Part shown: piece after piece, positions 13,201-26,910 of the stretch
How positions within the stretch are numbered: the stretch's first letter is position 1
How the letters are laid out: each line of letters opens with the position of its first letter
From: Steromphala cineraria
Taxonomy: Eukaryota > Mollusca > Gastropoda > Trochida > Trochidae
Length of the DNA: 64,000 nt
Assembly: GCA_916613615.1 (NCBI GenBank)
Contig: OU744731.1
Coordinates: 18,198,328-18,262,327, forward strand
Direction of reading: 5' to 3'
The notes under the pieces: model-generated
What the model saw: only the letters and a program-made list of their open reading frames with translations
The model's database searches: none
Told to the model about the DNA's origin: nothing
Position numbers and translations under genes: made by a program

Positions 13201-16200
13201 GAATTATTCAAGTGGTTGTGGTTACAAGTAATATTAAGATATTCACAGCTAAACGTTTGTGTAGATAATTTAACTAAACATCCTTAAAAGACACATCAAA
13301 GAAAATTCAATAGACTGTCTCTGATAGACCGCATCACAGGAATCAATTATCTCTTCAAATATTTATCCATCAGTCGAAAGTTGAAACCACGTGGATAATG
13401 CTGGCAGAATTAGATAATATCCAAAGGAATTCAAATCTTTTAAGTTCTACTTGACAAAATAAAACACATTTTTAAAAAAGATATAACTTGAAATTACATT
13501 TTTGAAACATTGTGAAAGTCATGTAAATGTCACACATCATTAAATGATGTTTGAAATAACTAACATGGTTACAGTTATGTGAATCATAAAACAAACCTTG
13601 GTATATTTCATTAAAAAAATGTTATCTACTTAACAAAATTATCACTATTTATTGATACCAAGTTTTCGTTCATACACACGACCCTCAAGATGATAAACTT
13701 ATGATCCAATAGCAATTTGAAAATTTAGTTATGAACTAGCTACGTATAAGTAGTTTTGAAGATTTCAATGCTAACATTGGTCATATCTTTGGAGTAAATT
13801 ACTAGTCGCTTAAAAAACTCAAAATGGCTCCTCTCAGTTATGAAACTGACTAAAAGCGCAATTATCATCACTCGTCGTCACAGATCTGTTGTTTACGTAA
13901 GATCGGATATGGAGTATGAAATTTACATTGCAGTGTTTCCTTCCAATCAAAATGTTCTTATTTCCTTGCTGCCAATTTAAAAGGAAACCGTTGCTGTCTA
14001 CAGTGTGAGTTGATGAAATGATGTTTATTATCCCCAACAACGGGACAGCTTTCCTCTGAAAGTATTTACCAAATACCAAAGATAACCAAACTGGTATGTG
14101 TCTTCAGGGTATCCAAACCTTGATTGAGTTTGCAAAGCAAAACCGCACAATATATTCTTATGAAGTTATTGCCCTAATTCCATGTTTTGGACTGTTAAAA
14201 TGTGTGGTCAATGGGACACATTTTATTGGAAACTCTTTAAGATAGGATAACCAAATTTGTTTTGTGTCTTTAGGGTATCCAAACCATGATAGTGTTCGAA
14301 AATGAGATTTATGAAATAATGCATTACAGAGTTATGGGAGGTAGGAACATGTTTGGAGCTTGAATGAAAAGCAATTTGACGGGTGATGTTGATGTCTGTG
14401 TCTTCTTCGTGAATGTTTTTCTTTCATTGAAAACTTTGACTGATTTTAATCTTACATAACCTTTTCTTAAAATCAAGTGTGTGTATGTGTTTATATTCAT
14501 TATACACTGAAGAAATAACATTTATCTCAGAAGCATGTTCAACGACCAGAGTACACAATATTTAGGTCGATCAAATCTGTTTGCATTTTTGCATTCTTCA
14601 GTGTTTCATGTTTTAACCTCTTAAAACTATTGTTATTGTCTTGTTCCTGATAAAACATTTCCAAGACTGTAATCACATAGAGATAAAATAGTTTGCTGAT
14701 TCTAAAATAGAGGGATTCCCCTGTCTGACAAGAAATGTTATGGCCTGTTAGTAAGTGAGCTCAAGGATAATAAAATGAAGCAGCTTGGTTAAGAAACCAC
14801 CAAGCATGCAGTAATCTGTGACCACTTCAAGTACACATTACATTTCTATGACATCCATGCGTTTAAGATTACTTAAGTTCTATTATTGGTCTTGATGTAA
14901 AACAAATATACAAAGGAATGATGTATATGGTAAGAATGCGAGTTGTTTACAAACTCACTCTGATACCGAAACAACTGGCAACCTTTTGAAACAATTGAAA
15001 CTTCAAGCTTTACATTGTTTATACAAATGTAGAAGGAAGTGTCTTCTAAATGCATTAATTACTAATACCGTTTTTTAAAAGGTTCTGTTATTCAATTCTT
15101 AAAATTGCTTACACATTGTTTTGAAGATTTGTTTGGATAGTCCGAGTCTTATAATGCTATATTATTTGTGATGACCACATATCAAACTCCATCATCGAGG
15201 AAGCAAATGCATATTTCATGACCTGCACCAAATTTTAAAAAAATGTATTAATCTCACATATTACCACCATATCATCAAGTTCAAGGCCATATCTAACGGG
15301 AAAGTAATTTGTAAAAAGACCTTAATAAAGCTAAATGACCATTACAATATTTGTAATATTTGACAGTTTTAATTTGAAGACGTTTTTTTTTATATGCCAC
15401 GCAACTATTAGACTGCAGCACAAAAGCTTGGGTTGTTTTATTTTATAAACGTATTGTCAACTATTGTTTACAGTAATTGAAATAAGATATTCATTGTTTA
15501 AATTGTGGTTTGAATTTTGTTCTAAATTGTTCACTTAGTTATATGAATACTTATACATGACATGTTTTGTATATTAGGTCACGTTCCCTATGATTACAGA
15601 ATGAAAGTTCTACTTTCTCGTATTCTATTTAAACCTTTTGAATAGAAAAAAACATGTATATGCATGAACAAGTTGAACAAGCATATGTTGAACAAGCATC
15701 CTTTATTCAGAAAGGATGACTCATCTCCACAAGCAATTTAAGTATCAACACATATTATTCAAAATTAAGATACACCTTGTAGACTTTCATAAGAGTAATT
15801 GATGAACTGACCTTCAAATTTTACTTCAAATATCGACAACTGCTTCGTATACATAGTGGTTTTGACATAGATTGTAGGAGGTTAAAAGTATCCACATGTT
15901 CACTCCTTTCGTTTTAAGCATTTTCCATATTCTGGTCAATGACATGAACAAGATAAATTCTGCCTCCTTTGGTCAGTTTGGGTTAAATCTTGTGAAATGT
16001 TCATGCAAATATGGTTGTTTTTCTAAAAACGTAGGGTTTGAAATATAAAGAAGAATCAATAACATTGATAGATTAATTGCACTCACTGAAATGTTTGTGC
16101 AAATATCGTGTTCTTAAGATTAACAAAGAGGCCTTTTGGAAAGGAAATTGATTTTAATCGAAATACACAAATATATTTGAGCAGTAAGATGAAAGTGCAT

Positions 16201-16559
16201 ATATTCTTTGGTCTGTAAATATCAAGCATTAAAGCGAGAGTGCCTACACAAACGGCAAGTTTAAGTCTCGGTAGTCTTGTTAGATTGTTGGATCTTTCAG
16301 TCCATTCTTTAAAGAAGAAGCTGAAAGCACAACACAACCCATTTTATCGTCTTGCTGGACACATTCTGTTTTCTAAAATATTTCATCTTATGATGTTATG
16401 TAATTCAGATGTTTTGATTTTAGTTATGATAAAGTAACATGTCTTGAAATGTCTGTAAATAAAAATAATATAATCCCAAATCTTTTGATAGTAGAATTTA
16501 CTTTATTACATTATGTTTTACGAAACTATGGGTTTCCCTTCCAATGCAAAATAAGAAAG

Positions 16560-17050
16560 GTATCATGGCACGGATGCCAATGTCTCCCAGACGTCAATGC
16601 ATATCTCCTTCTTCTTTCCCGGTGAAATCAATGAACAATATAGAAAACTCCATACATCGAGAGTATTGATATGATTCGGAAATTAGGTTGCAGATGAACA
16701 AAGAGGATTTAAAAGAATATGACCAAAGAGGATAAAACAATTACCGTGACACTTAGCCATTACCCCCATTCGATTTCTTTCTTAAATTGCATTGGATATT
16801 CTATCGTCATCGTTTGAAGGTTATTATAAGTTAGCCAACTACTTAAATTCAAAGTTTGTTCACACGCATGTTTGATAGACATGTACATGAATTTGATATT
16901 GATGTACATGAATCAAATGTCATCTTTGTAATGAAATGTATGTTTAGTGAAAACTCATTTAATAAATCTTTTACATGCTTATATGATATTAACAACGATA
17001 GTCATCCTGTGGTTTGCTGTCATAACATATTTCAGGTTAAAGGTGACTAG
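16560..17050 (+). pseudogene. Relic coding module, copy 4 (decayed)
   Basis: This is the arm-2 partner of the module at 5,590. The frame 16,856-17,047 reads HVHEFDIDVHESNVIFV and later SFTCLYDIN, matching LWTCLLDIN in copy 3, and ends at a possible donor (tttcag/gttaaa). Upstream parts contain stops. No named domain; the shared reading frame between copies is the only evidence of former coding function. Confidence 0.35.
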
Positions 17051-18132
17051 CAATACTCAAAATATATGATATATCATATATATTAAATGTGCAAAATGGA
17101 TTCTGGTAAAAAAACATGTTTTACACTCTGAGCAATAATATGAATAATCATTGTCATGTCATCATTTCAAAATTCAGCCTCATTTTCAAAATATTACAAT
17201 GTAATTATTTAATATATAACAAATGAAAATAGTGTACAGAACAGTAGTTTAACCACAAAACAGGAAATGATAATAATGAAAAGAAAGGAAAAAACTACTT
17301 TACATTCAATTTCAAGCTTTCTACTCTGTGCTTACATTACTAAGCTCCCATGGGTAAATACATTTCATTTGTTGACAAGTCGGGGATTTCTTGAATAAAA
17401 CGTGTTTTTTATATCAGGCTCAGTAGATGGATCTTGGTGCAAAATGCATTAGAGGACCATTAGAGGAAGAAACACGTCCATTTGTTGTGTCAGCAAACAT
17501 TAGCTTTTCTGACTTTATGGTTCTAACTCAACATGATCGATCTTGACTATCGGTAGAGTTACACAGACATCTTCAAAATGCAGAACAATGTACTTAGACT
17601 CTTCTCACGAATGCGTAAATTCTGATTATATAAATGATTATATCATTTTACATTTAATCAAGTCATACATCTTATATAAGAATCTATTCTTCGCAGTGTT
17701 TGATATCAATCCCATTGAAGTTTATTCAGTATTGGTATAGATATTAGTGTTACAAATACTACTGATACATCTAAATCTAACTAGCCACATTAAGCTAAGT
17801 TTATTCAATGCGAATGGCAGAAATTGTTGAGGTTATATTTCTTCCTATGGTCATTTTGATATATCTGTAAGGACAGCTACTGGTTTAACACAAACTATAA
17901 GATATGTTAATCATCATCAATTCCATTGTATCTCTCACAGTATAATCAATCCTCTCAACGCTCATTGTTCGATGTAAGGTTGCCAATATTTTTTTTATCA
18001 ACATTTGGGGATCCTCCCAGTTACACAGAGGACAACTTGCAAAAATGTGGATGAAACGTGTAATAGTCTGCAAATAATTTGTAGAAAAAACATTACCATA
18101 ATAAAAAGCAAGCATTTCATTCAGTATCATAT

Positions 18133-18548
18133 ATGTGGGTGGGTGTTATATTATTTGTCTTGCTACACAACGTTTTCGCCCAAGTCTACACTACTCAACT
18201 CCTTATGAGAAAGCCAAATGGCTCCCGTGTGATAGTGCTTAATGTTACCATTGGTTCAAGGATGCTTACATTGATGTGTCTACAGTCTGAAAATCACACT
18301 TACCCATTGATACATCTTGATAGCTTAAGTCAAATTAAAGAGGCTCTGTTAACAAATGAATCTCTGAGTGGGTTGAGGGAAATTTGAATAATGTATATAA
18401 CTTGAGGTCATTTGTTAGTATCATTAATGGTCCCGTCTTCATTGTTGTAATACCTTGTCTTGAATATTGTGAGCTTACCAAGTTAAAACCATGTGGACAA
18501 ACACAATGTGAAAATCATGTTGCATTTAATATTATAGTGACTCTGTAA
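18133..18548 (+). pseudogene. Frameshifted secreted-protein-like ORF (unrecognised family)
   Basis: The first ATG opens an 84-codon frame with a good signal peptide: MWVGVILFVLLHNVFA, likely cleaved before QVYTTQ. The frame stops at 18,385-18,387. A second frame, shifted by one base, is open from about 18,375 to the TAA at 18,546-18,548 and reads NLNNVYNLRSFVSI, then CLEYCELTKLKPCGQTQCE. Joined by a single-base indel these would give about 140 residues with an N-terminal signal, N-glycosylation sites (NGS, NVT, NHT, NES) and clustered cysteines. An AATAAA lies about 40 bases downstream. The strand spacing faintly recalls an Ig-like fold, but I do not recognise the family. It could be a sequencing error, a pseudogene or an exon boundary. 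Confidence 0.4.
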
Positions 18549-18730
18549 AAAATACAAATGAAAACTTAAAAATGAAGTTAAATAAAACAAAAACTGTTTT
18601 GACCTCTACAATCCTAGCCCTAAGCTCCTCTCATATTAGTGTAACTTATGTTCACTGACCAAAACTGGTTTCAAGAAAATATAACTTAACATATAAAACT
18701 TATTTGCAAAATGAAATTATAAAATCAACC

Positions 18731-18793
18731 CTTTGTCTCAATTATCACTGCCCAGATTCACGGTTTGCTATACAAGTGCAAACAATGATTTAA
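18731..18793 (+). pseudogene. Relic exon fragment (C-x-x-x-x-RFAIQVQ)
   Basis: The short frame LCLNYHCPDSRFAIQVQ shares RFAIQVQ and about 20 identical bases with the segment at 19,904-19,923. It also resembles the pattern C-x4-F-x-I-x-V in CENHVAFNIIV at about 18,510. It ends in a stop. Too short to assign. Confidence 0.25.
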
Positions 18794-19878
18794 TAAACTG
18801 CCTTGCAAAAGAAAGTACACACTTCAGTTGAATGTGTCACAAGGAGTAATATAAATTATTTTTTAATATAATTCTATATATAACACAAATGGCAAACAAT
18901 AGCAAGAAAGACATAGTGTGTGTAAAAATCAATAAACGTGCCTAATTGTTCATATGATGACAACACTTAAAATATGGAGGGGTCATACTAGTTTTTATTA
19001 TATTATTATACCTGAAATTGATTAAATAGTCCTTACTTTCCCATGACGGTGTTTCGTCCAATCCGCAGACAGAATATGTGTTATGGCCATAATGCGAGGT
19101 ATATTCTTCACTTTCCAGTCACATGACCTTGTAATGTCCAATTAGAAGAGAGAATATCGCTTATATATCGAAGTCTGAATTTATCCATCTTAACTCCTGC
19201 GCTATTGAACATAGTAGTAGAATGTAGCTGGTTTATACACTGACAGTTATCACAATTACACCTTTGATATCTTTCCTTTACTAGCAAATAACATCGACTT
19301 GTAAAGCTTCATAAACACAATGTTTGTCATTGTTGTTCGCAGGTGTACGGACGGTAGTCAATCTACAAAAAGATCTTATACCCAAGCCGGTTTCTTTGAT
19401 TTCTCAACTGTGAAGTTGTATAAGGACAGTAAAAGGTGAATAAATCATTGGACTGATGATTCAGAAACCATATTTAGTCAAAGATTCAATGCACCAAAGA
19501 CCATACATCAGTGTATGGTCACAATAGATATGTGTAAAAGATATGAAAGATGTACCCTGGTGATAACCGATAAGGTTTTTTAATTTACATGGAATATATT
19601 TTGAGTCAAGGAAGATAAACCACACTGCTTCAGTTTTCGTTTACTTTTTGAATTTATCAACACCATAACCGAGAGCTTTTGAAACAAAAACTGAGTGATC
19701 AACACCTAAGTATTCTCTCAAATCGTAAAGTCTAGTCATTGTTAGAAACAATAATACATCAATATTTTATCTTATTGTATATAATTTATAAGCTAATTTT
19801 CCCGGCAATCTGATTGGTTATGAGCCGAACAAATGCGGTCGACAGATATTGACTTCATAATTTGCCCATTCATTTTAG

Positions 19879-20027
19879 GCCGCAATCAATGCAGAGATGG
19901 GGAACGGTTTGCTATACAAGTGCAGATAATTTCAGGAACAAGTTATACTCGAGATTTTATTTTTAAAATCTTGTCTGACGTCTGTCCAACTCGATCTCCC
20001 ACGTTTTATATGACAGTCATACTATAG
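19879..20027 (+). pseudogene. Candidate exon or relic (NQCRDGERFAIQVQ)
   Basis: An acceptor-like ttcattttag precedes 19,879. The frame then reads RNQCRDGERFAIQVQIIS and ends with FKILSDVCPTRSP before a stop at 20,025-20,027. The first half repeats the motif at 18,731. A terminal exon of a lost or neighbouring gene is possible; no family is recognised. Confidence 0.3.
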
Positions 20028-20379
20028 TACATATCATCCTGAAAGACATTTGCTGTTTTTACAAATTAAAATACACACCAGAGTCGGTTATGTCCATTTC
20101 CACTGGGTTAAACATGTGAAATATATCAAATTGAGGGTGTATCTCCTTCCACAACCGTTTAAAGATCAAATTCGTTTTATATAAACAGCCCAACTAGATA
20201 TTTTGATTATTTTTGATGGACAAGTTCAGTTTGTTAGAGTGCTTGTCAAAGGTTGTGTTGTATATAGATAAAACAGGTCACATGAGAGTCTCAATGTTTT
20301 CGTTGTATCCCATTATTGATCTAGCCAAGGCAAAATAGAAATCTCAGTGAAGGACAATAAACTATATAGTACATCTTAG

Positions 20380-20535
20380 ACTGAAGCACTTCAATTGAAT
20401 TACTGTGTTTCAGTGACACATCGACTGTATTGGATAACCTGTAAGACGTAAACTGAATGACAGCTGTGGCTGAAGATTGAAAGTAATTGAAGCTTTGGTT
20501 TCCTCGATTTATTTCTTGGAGGGATAGCTTGAGAA
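20380..20535 (+). repeat. Third, strongly diverged copy of the duplication start
   Basis: Sequence around 20,425-20,510 (gtaagacgtaaactgaatgac, then ttgaagctttggttt) matches 11,700-11,800 and base 30 onward. This suggests the duplication was once at least a triplication. The rest of the copy is not clearly traceable. Confidence 0.5.
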
Positions 20536-23500
20536 CTGGTCTTCAAGAGTTTTGCTTTGGCCTTGACATTCTCATAAGCCGTTCATCTCTTTATTGTCAT
20601 AGAGATACACTTGAGTAAATGATACATGAAAGTCGGAATTTCATTTGATATCAATGTAATTGTTTTTGCTGAGAAAATACCATATTGTCGAATAGGGTAT
20701 ATTGACGCTAAAATGAAGAAAACACTCGTTTGTTGAGTTACCTGTTAATGTTTTTTAAATACTGAGGTTTGAGGTCAATGATAATGGATGTTTCCGAACC
20801 TTATGTATACCAATTTTAAATGTATATGTTACCATAAGTTACAATTACATTCATGTTGTTAATTAAGAAGAAACTGTTATTCTAACTTCAATGAAAAGAC
20901 TTGATAATCATACCCTCTCGATTGTTTCTAGATCCTTAATTATTAACTCTTTGATGATACACTGTAACATAACAGTGAGTTGGGGTTACACGTATTTCCT
21001 TTGCCAAATGTAGACATATTATATCAGTATATTTTACAATGTTGAAACATTATAAGCATTCAGATTTATGACTTTGTGACATCACAAGAAAGCGAATTTG
21101 CCTGAAAGTTAGTTTCGGAGAAAGCGAGTTTATGAAGTCTTTGTTCATACCTTGAATAATGTAACATTCCTACTGTTAAAAGTATAATGGCATACTATAC
21201 CTCGAAAGAAAACATAACATTAGATAACAATCTTGAATAACTTAATGTATTTTTAAGCAAGTGTGTGGAACGTTGGAAATCTAACTGATAAAAAAGTCTT
21301 ATTCAAAGGCACGAACTTCAGGTTAAAACATCGATGTCTAAATAGATTTCACTGATGCAATTATTTGTTTGAACGCAAGCTAAAGCCTTAACATTTAAAC
21401 TGATACCCGCAAATCAAGAAGACAAATGCAAATGTTTGCGGACACAACTAATGGTTTAAACATCGAAACAAATCTCTTTCAAGAGTAACTTGATACATTT
21501 GTAAATTTATGTAATAATGAAACACAAGGATTTTCGCTTACAGGTGTTTGTAAAGAATTTGCAGGGATTTAAAGGATTTTTTTACTTCTCATGTTTTCAT
21601 TGTTTCGCTTAACCAAACGTTATTCAATCTCCTGTTCAAATCACTTTTATGTATTCTTTAGTCGCAACACGAATAACATTTCATTTATTGTTAAATCTTA
21701 ATTCACAAACAGAAATTATTTCTTCAAACACTGAAACGCTTTGGTATGATTTATATCTGAAGACTCATGACTCTCTTCACTCGAAAAATCAGACTAACGA
21801 TGACAGCAAAATCTTTCTTTTATCTTTGAAAATAACTTTTCCATCTGTTTGTAAATCGAATAAGCTGTTTTTCTCATTGCAACGTGTCAAATAATGGCAA
21901 ATGTTAGAGATTTAGTGACTAGATCTAGAGTGATGGAGACAAAATTATAATGTTTAAAGACAAAAATATATGTTTGATAAAATGAAGGTGACATTCAACA
22001 ATACTCCAGTTGCCATACATTCAGAGATGTTGTTTAATACTGATGTTTGATTGTGATTGATATTGACATTTTTCACAGAAGCAACTGTTGTACAAATGTC
22101 CAATATTTTTATGTTTATTTAGATCATTGTCGCGATTGAATTCAAGATACATGTATATGCAACCTCGTCTTGTTCGTTTTAGGAAAAGGGTTATGAAAGT
22201 TCAGTGTTAGAATGATTTAAATCGGCTTGAAACAGCAGATATTATTATTGTTTTTGAAAACAGGACTCATCTAAGGTGCATTCTAAATATATGCCAACCA
22301 TTCTAAAGGTGGCAACATGGATACACGTATGTATGTTTTTGTTTTGTTATGTTTGTCTTTTCCAAAAAGAAACCGGTTTCTATGGCAGCTGTTACAACAT
22401 GTTTAACTTAAATGTTGCTATCACCGTTTAATGTTTCGTTTTGGGTCACTTTCTCTTCATTTTATCATATACATGAAGATAGTGAAACCTGATACTTTTG
22501 TGGAAAATGTAGGATAACTTGCAAATCTCCAAGTTATCTTCATGCCATTACCAGATAAAGAACACCATGTTTGTAAGTTTGTATAACAGGAAAATAAGGT
22601 TCCAGGACTTGTGACCATAGGGATATGTCAAACCCCTTTCATTAATTAATTCAATTTACAACTTTCACAAAGTATGTAGGACAATAGAGAATAGGATTGA
22701 TTAGCTGTGCGTCACTACGACATACATTGATAAGAGGTGATACAGATATGGTAAAGATTAAGAGGATGTCTGTTTCGGCAATAAGAATATGGGTTAAGTC
22801 ATGGTGATAAATGTCCTGTATGGGCAATCAATGTAATAACATTTCAACACCATATAATATCGATAGATAGAAACTCTTTTTGCAGAAGAATGATACTAAT
22901 CAATCATATACCTCTCTGAAATTATGATTTAATAAAAACGAAATTAAATAGATGATATAATTTATAGTTAACAAAATCGAGAAAATGTCGACTGTTTCAG
23001 AATTTATCGGTACGTCTTATTGGGTTGCATCTTATTCTGATATCAGATTTGACAAAATTGAAGGAAATTATATTGAATATCTTTACCAATGTTCTCACTT
23101 ATGAATAAATGTCCCAACGAATGTAAGATCTTATGCAAGTGCTGACCTAGTTCAGTAGTTAACCTAGTTCAAACGACCAGAGTGCTAATCAGAATGGGAT
23201 GTATATTCATCACCACATCACTTGGGAGCAGGAACAGATCATTTGCTTACATTGTAACTGCGTTTTCCTTTTGCTATGCATGCAGTGCTTCCTCTGGATA
23301 CATTTTTAAAGGAAATACATTTATATACATGAGTGATAAGTTAAAACACATGTATTATATTTGTTATTTCAATAATCAATTAATATGCTACAGAAAGTAG
23401 TACTTTCCTTATAAATCAACCATGATCAATCAAACGTGGTGTGTTGGTAGATAGAAGGTTCAATAATAACATTCAGTTTAGATTTACAAAATTAACGTTT

Positions 23501-25101
23501 TGATATTTTATTATTAAAATATTTTATTTTAAACATACCCTACCTACCCTTAAATCAATTTATCATTCATACTTTGTTTTTTCTTAAAGATCTTATAAGA
23601 ATAGTTCTACTCATCATACAAATACATTTGAGTATTCATTGTTATGGCTATCATAGCTATCAATTATGACTAATTCAAAACCCATATGTGCCACATTTGA
23701 TAAAAAATCGTGATCATGTAAAAGTAGTAGCCTATGATTGATTTTTGATATTTTGATTATGGTCTTAAATTGTAAAATTGAAGTCAATAGTAAATATTTT
23801 ACACTTCATTTAAAATGAGACACAACTTTGCAGTTTAAAGGGCTTCAGATGAATACATACAAAGAGTGATATCTCAAATTCCACATTGTTAAAATCATCA
23901 AAACACATTAAGATTTCAATTTTGTTTTAATATCAAGCATTTCTACACATTTTTAATGTTTGAAACTTCAGACACACCTGTGATCAAAAGAAGGTATTCT
24001 ATCGACCCTGAGCGAAGTAGGTTAACTTAAAACATAATTGGATGAAACAGCTAAGCATAGCAACCACTCTCCACATGTCATCTTTGACATCCTACACTGT
24101 TAATTACATTATAGTGAAGTGTCGAGCTTTCAGAAACACTCAGTTTATCAAATCTATTACAGGTGTTGAAGTTAGGCAACACAAAAGTAGTTGATACACT
24201 ACACATACCGGTCCTGAACACCATATTTCATTTTAAGCTCATAATGAAACATTCATTTTAGATTATTTTATTCACTTTAAATTATGATGATAATAATAAG
24301 AAAAACGAGACTGAAAACTAGTATCTGATAAACAAAACTGTTCCATCGTAGTTTCCATCAATAGAGATAGGAAGTTATAGTACTATAATTTCACACTCTG
24401 AAGTTTACACATATTCCCGAATATTGGTTTATCTAGGGCATGGTCATGTTATCGAAGTTTCATCAGTTCATTTCACATGAACTGACAAATACGTTCATAC
24501 TTGTGTGAACGTTTGCAAGTCGTGTGAACATTCAACGGAACTAGCTAATTTCTGTCCAACATCAAGTCAAATGTTATTCAATAAAATCTTAATAAAATTT
24601 ACCACCTGAACTTTAAGACATATCTTTATTTACCAAGTCATATATTTTGATTTGAAAAACATTCATGTTATTATTTGCTTTAATGGTTTGCTTATCATAT
24701 GATGCAAAATAGATCTGAAAAAGATACAAGTACCGTTGCTGGATACATTTCACAATTAGATCAATATTGAGTGCTCTATGGCGTAACAAAGACAACCTTA
24801 TAACGATGATGTTACACACAAGATAGAGTGTGTCGATAGAGCAGTTATCTAACTTAAAATATCAATTAACCACTGTTGTTTACTTATTTTGACCCCTGCA
24901 AATGGCGGGCAGCATGACACAACGTTATGTATAAGGCAGATAACTGTGATCTCCTTTTTTTGCCAAAAGGGTTTTTATCATAGTGTGCGCTTCATTTAGC
25001 ATATCTTAGTGCAACGTGTTCTCTGATAGAGAACACAGACCAATTCTTATAAACATTCAGTTTCTTTTCAAATTGGGATTATTTCTTGTCGCCTTTTGCA
25101 G
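20536..25101. other. AT-rich intergenic DNA, no gene seen
   Basis: Only short open frames without domain-like content. No repeats of the families found elsewhere in the window were recognised. Confidence 0.5.
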
Positions 25102-25243
25102 TGTTACTCATTCAAAGGATAAAACTTCATACATCTATTACCCCGCCGTTCCATTCCATATAATGGTGCGAAATTTAATTGAATGTAGCTTTGATATTAT
25201 TCATTTTCCAGCGCAAAAACACAAACTGACATTCAATTCTTTG
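25102..25243 (+). CDS. Candidate internal exon, secreted or Ig-like protein
   Basis: A strong polypyrimidine tract and acceptor (cttgtcgccttttgcag) end at 25,101, and a donor-like ttg/gtaaac lies at 25,243/25,244. The frame between reads VTHSKDKTSYIYYPAVP and then NLIECSFDIIHFPAQ. The acceptor region resembles the ones near 945 and 12,255 in the duplicated modules. The frame is also open upstream (hydrophobic FLFKLGLFLVAFCS), so a signal peptide read through the acceptor is an alternative, but there is no ATG there. Phases (2 in, 0 out) do not match the next candidate exon directly, so an exon is missing or this is a relic. Confidence 0.3.
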
Positions 25244-25267
25244 GTAAACCGTATTAGTTAAATGTCC

Positions 25268-25631
25268 TTAAAGGGGCTGTAGCACGTTTTTTGACAATTT
25301 TATATTTTGAATTTTTCACTGATAATTGTACTTTAATGCTAAATGTATTACTTTGATAGTGTCAAAAATCTCATAACACAAACCAATCAGCCATAGTCAG
25401 AGAACAAATTATTAAGATTCACATAAAATCCATTGGCAGCCATTTTTGTGTGAACACCTTTAATTCATTTTGTGTAAGAAAAAGAAATCGCATGGCTAAA
25501 CTTTACATTATATATTTGAATTATTACTGCTCCATTTAGTTTAAATACATTGTCTTTCCATTAGAACCGTTAATTTTCATTTTCCTGACATCACCTCATA
25601 TTCCCCCTAAAACGTGCTACTGCCCCTTTAA
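25268..25631. mobile_element. MITE, TTAA-AGGGGC family, copy 2 (complete)
   Basis: Near-perfect ~24-bp terminal inverted repeats: TTAAAGGGGCTGTAGCACG at the left and CGTGCTACTGCCCCTTTAA at the right. Total 364 bp, non-coding. The interior aligns with copies at 39,552 and, in inverse orientation, with 4,360 and 62,339. Confidence 0.85.
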
Positions 25632-26124
25632 TAACTTTTATATATACGGAGACTTGCCAAGATAATTTTTGAAACTTTTCTCATCATGAACAATATATGC
25701 ACTAACCGATGCTGTGGACCATTGATTCCTTGAACATACACAGATGATGCCTCTAACAAACACGTCATTTTCAAATAAAAAATCAGGACTTGAGGAGTAT
25801 GCAATAGTACAGTGGCATGGGATGTGGATATAATCCTAATCTAGCGACATGTTGATGGTTTGTTTTCTTTAACAAGAAAATTCCTTATTATATCTACAGT
25901 TATTTAACATCAATTTACGAGTTAAAGTTTCGCGTTAATCGATAGGCCTTCTGTAAAGCAGGAAGCAAACTTTTTCAATACAAAAAATGAGAGTGATCAA
26001 GCAGAATTTAAATCATTTTTGCATCTTACTTACATCAAAATATTTGCTTTTCCAGTTTGTAATGTGTAAAAAAATAATGTTTAGACGATAAAATGAGCCC
26101 TAACGCTTCTGAGATTTATCATAG

Positions 26125-26314
26125 TCTGCAAAGAGAAAAGAACCTCATTAAGACATATTTTGGATGTCAAGGTCCTTCTCGGTGCTCCCAATGTTATCAA
26201 CACTGTCTACCAAACCGCAGTTGACATTAACGACAGCAACATTTTGCAAGTGACAGATGCAGATATTGCGTGGCACCATGGCATGTTTTGTTACACAGGA
26301 ACCGTGCTCAAATT
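26125..26314 (+). CDS. Candidate internal exon, Ig-like strand pattern
   Basis: Codon choice here is unusually GC-rich at third positions compared with the surroundings. The frame reads ILDVKVLLGAPNVINTV and then SNILQVTDADIAWHHGMFCY, followed immediately by an excellent donor (aatt/GTGAGTAAAG at 26,315). Acceptor-like AGs lie at 26,124 and 26,133. The G-x-F-x-C pattern after a hydrophobic LQV strand resembles the E-F strands of an Ig domain, with the upstream cysteine possibly supplied by the exon at 25,102. The opposite strand also has an 82-codon open frame, which I judge the shadow. Family not established. Confidence 0.35.
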
Positions 26315-26910
26315 GTGAGTAAAGCTGAACGTTTGTGATATGTTGCCGTACGTTGCACGCACATTGACCATACATAGTGATGTGACTACTATACACAATA
26401 AAAGATAGTCGCCAGATGGTGTTTGAATGTATTTTAACACAGTTATTGAAAATCTAACATGCATACATATTTTAACAATGCCTTAGTTATCTTAATTATT
26501 TCATCAAACAAGCACCAAACAGCCAAATATTGGAAATCATACATTAATTACTATAATGAAAGAGCTTCGATTTCCGTATATCAGGAAACTCGTTTTGACA
26601 GATGTGACTCATTGATCTGTCAAATAATTAAGTAATGATATCAATTTGTGTAATATGAAACGAAACAACCCAACCTTAGAAAACAACGGTCGGTAAGTCT
26701 ACGAATACCGATTATCGCCATGCGAAGCAAACAGGATTTGCCAATGATTCATTTGGTTATGTTAAAGAACCAGGTGGTGACTAACATAATTTCCTCTCGG
26801 ACATCAGATTTGATCCATAGATTTCATGAGATGCAAATGTCAATATCAAATTTTTTTGTTATGCAATCTTACCATCAAACTTGTGCCCGTATAGTGAATA
26901 AACCGGATAA

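Larger units (their letters stand above)
11683..17560 (+). repeat. Large direct duplication, arm 2
   Basis: This is the second arm of the duplication that begins at base 1. It lacks the MITE (arm 1: 4,360) and the 170-bp-core element (arm 1: 6,331), preserving the latter's empty site at about 17,268-17,280 (gaaatgataataatgaaaag). Homology fades after about 17,540. It contains two relic modules listed separately and no intact gene. Confidence 0.8.

Noticed and set aside
26148..26396. 82-codon cysteine-containing frame on the minus strand
   Set aside because: The plus strand over the same bases has more coding-like codon choice and is bounded by splice-like sites, so the minus frame is taken as its shadow.
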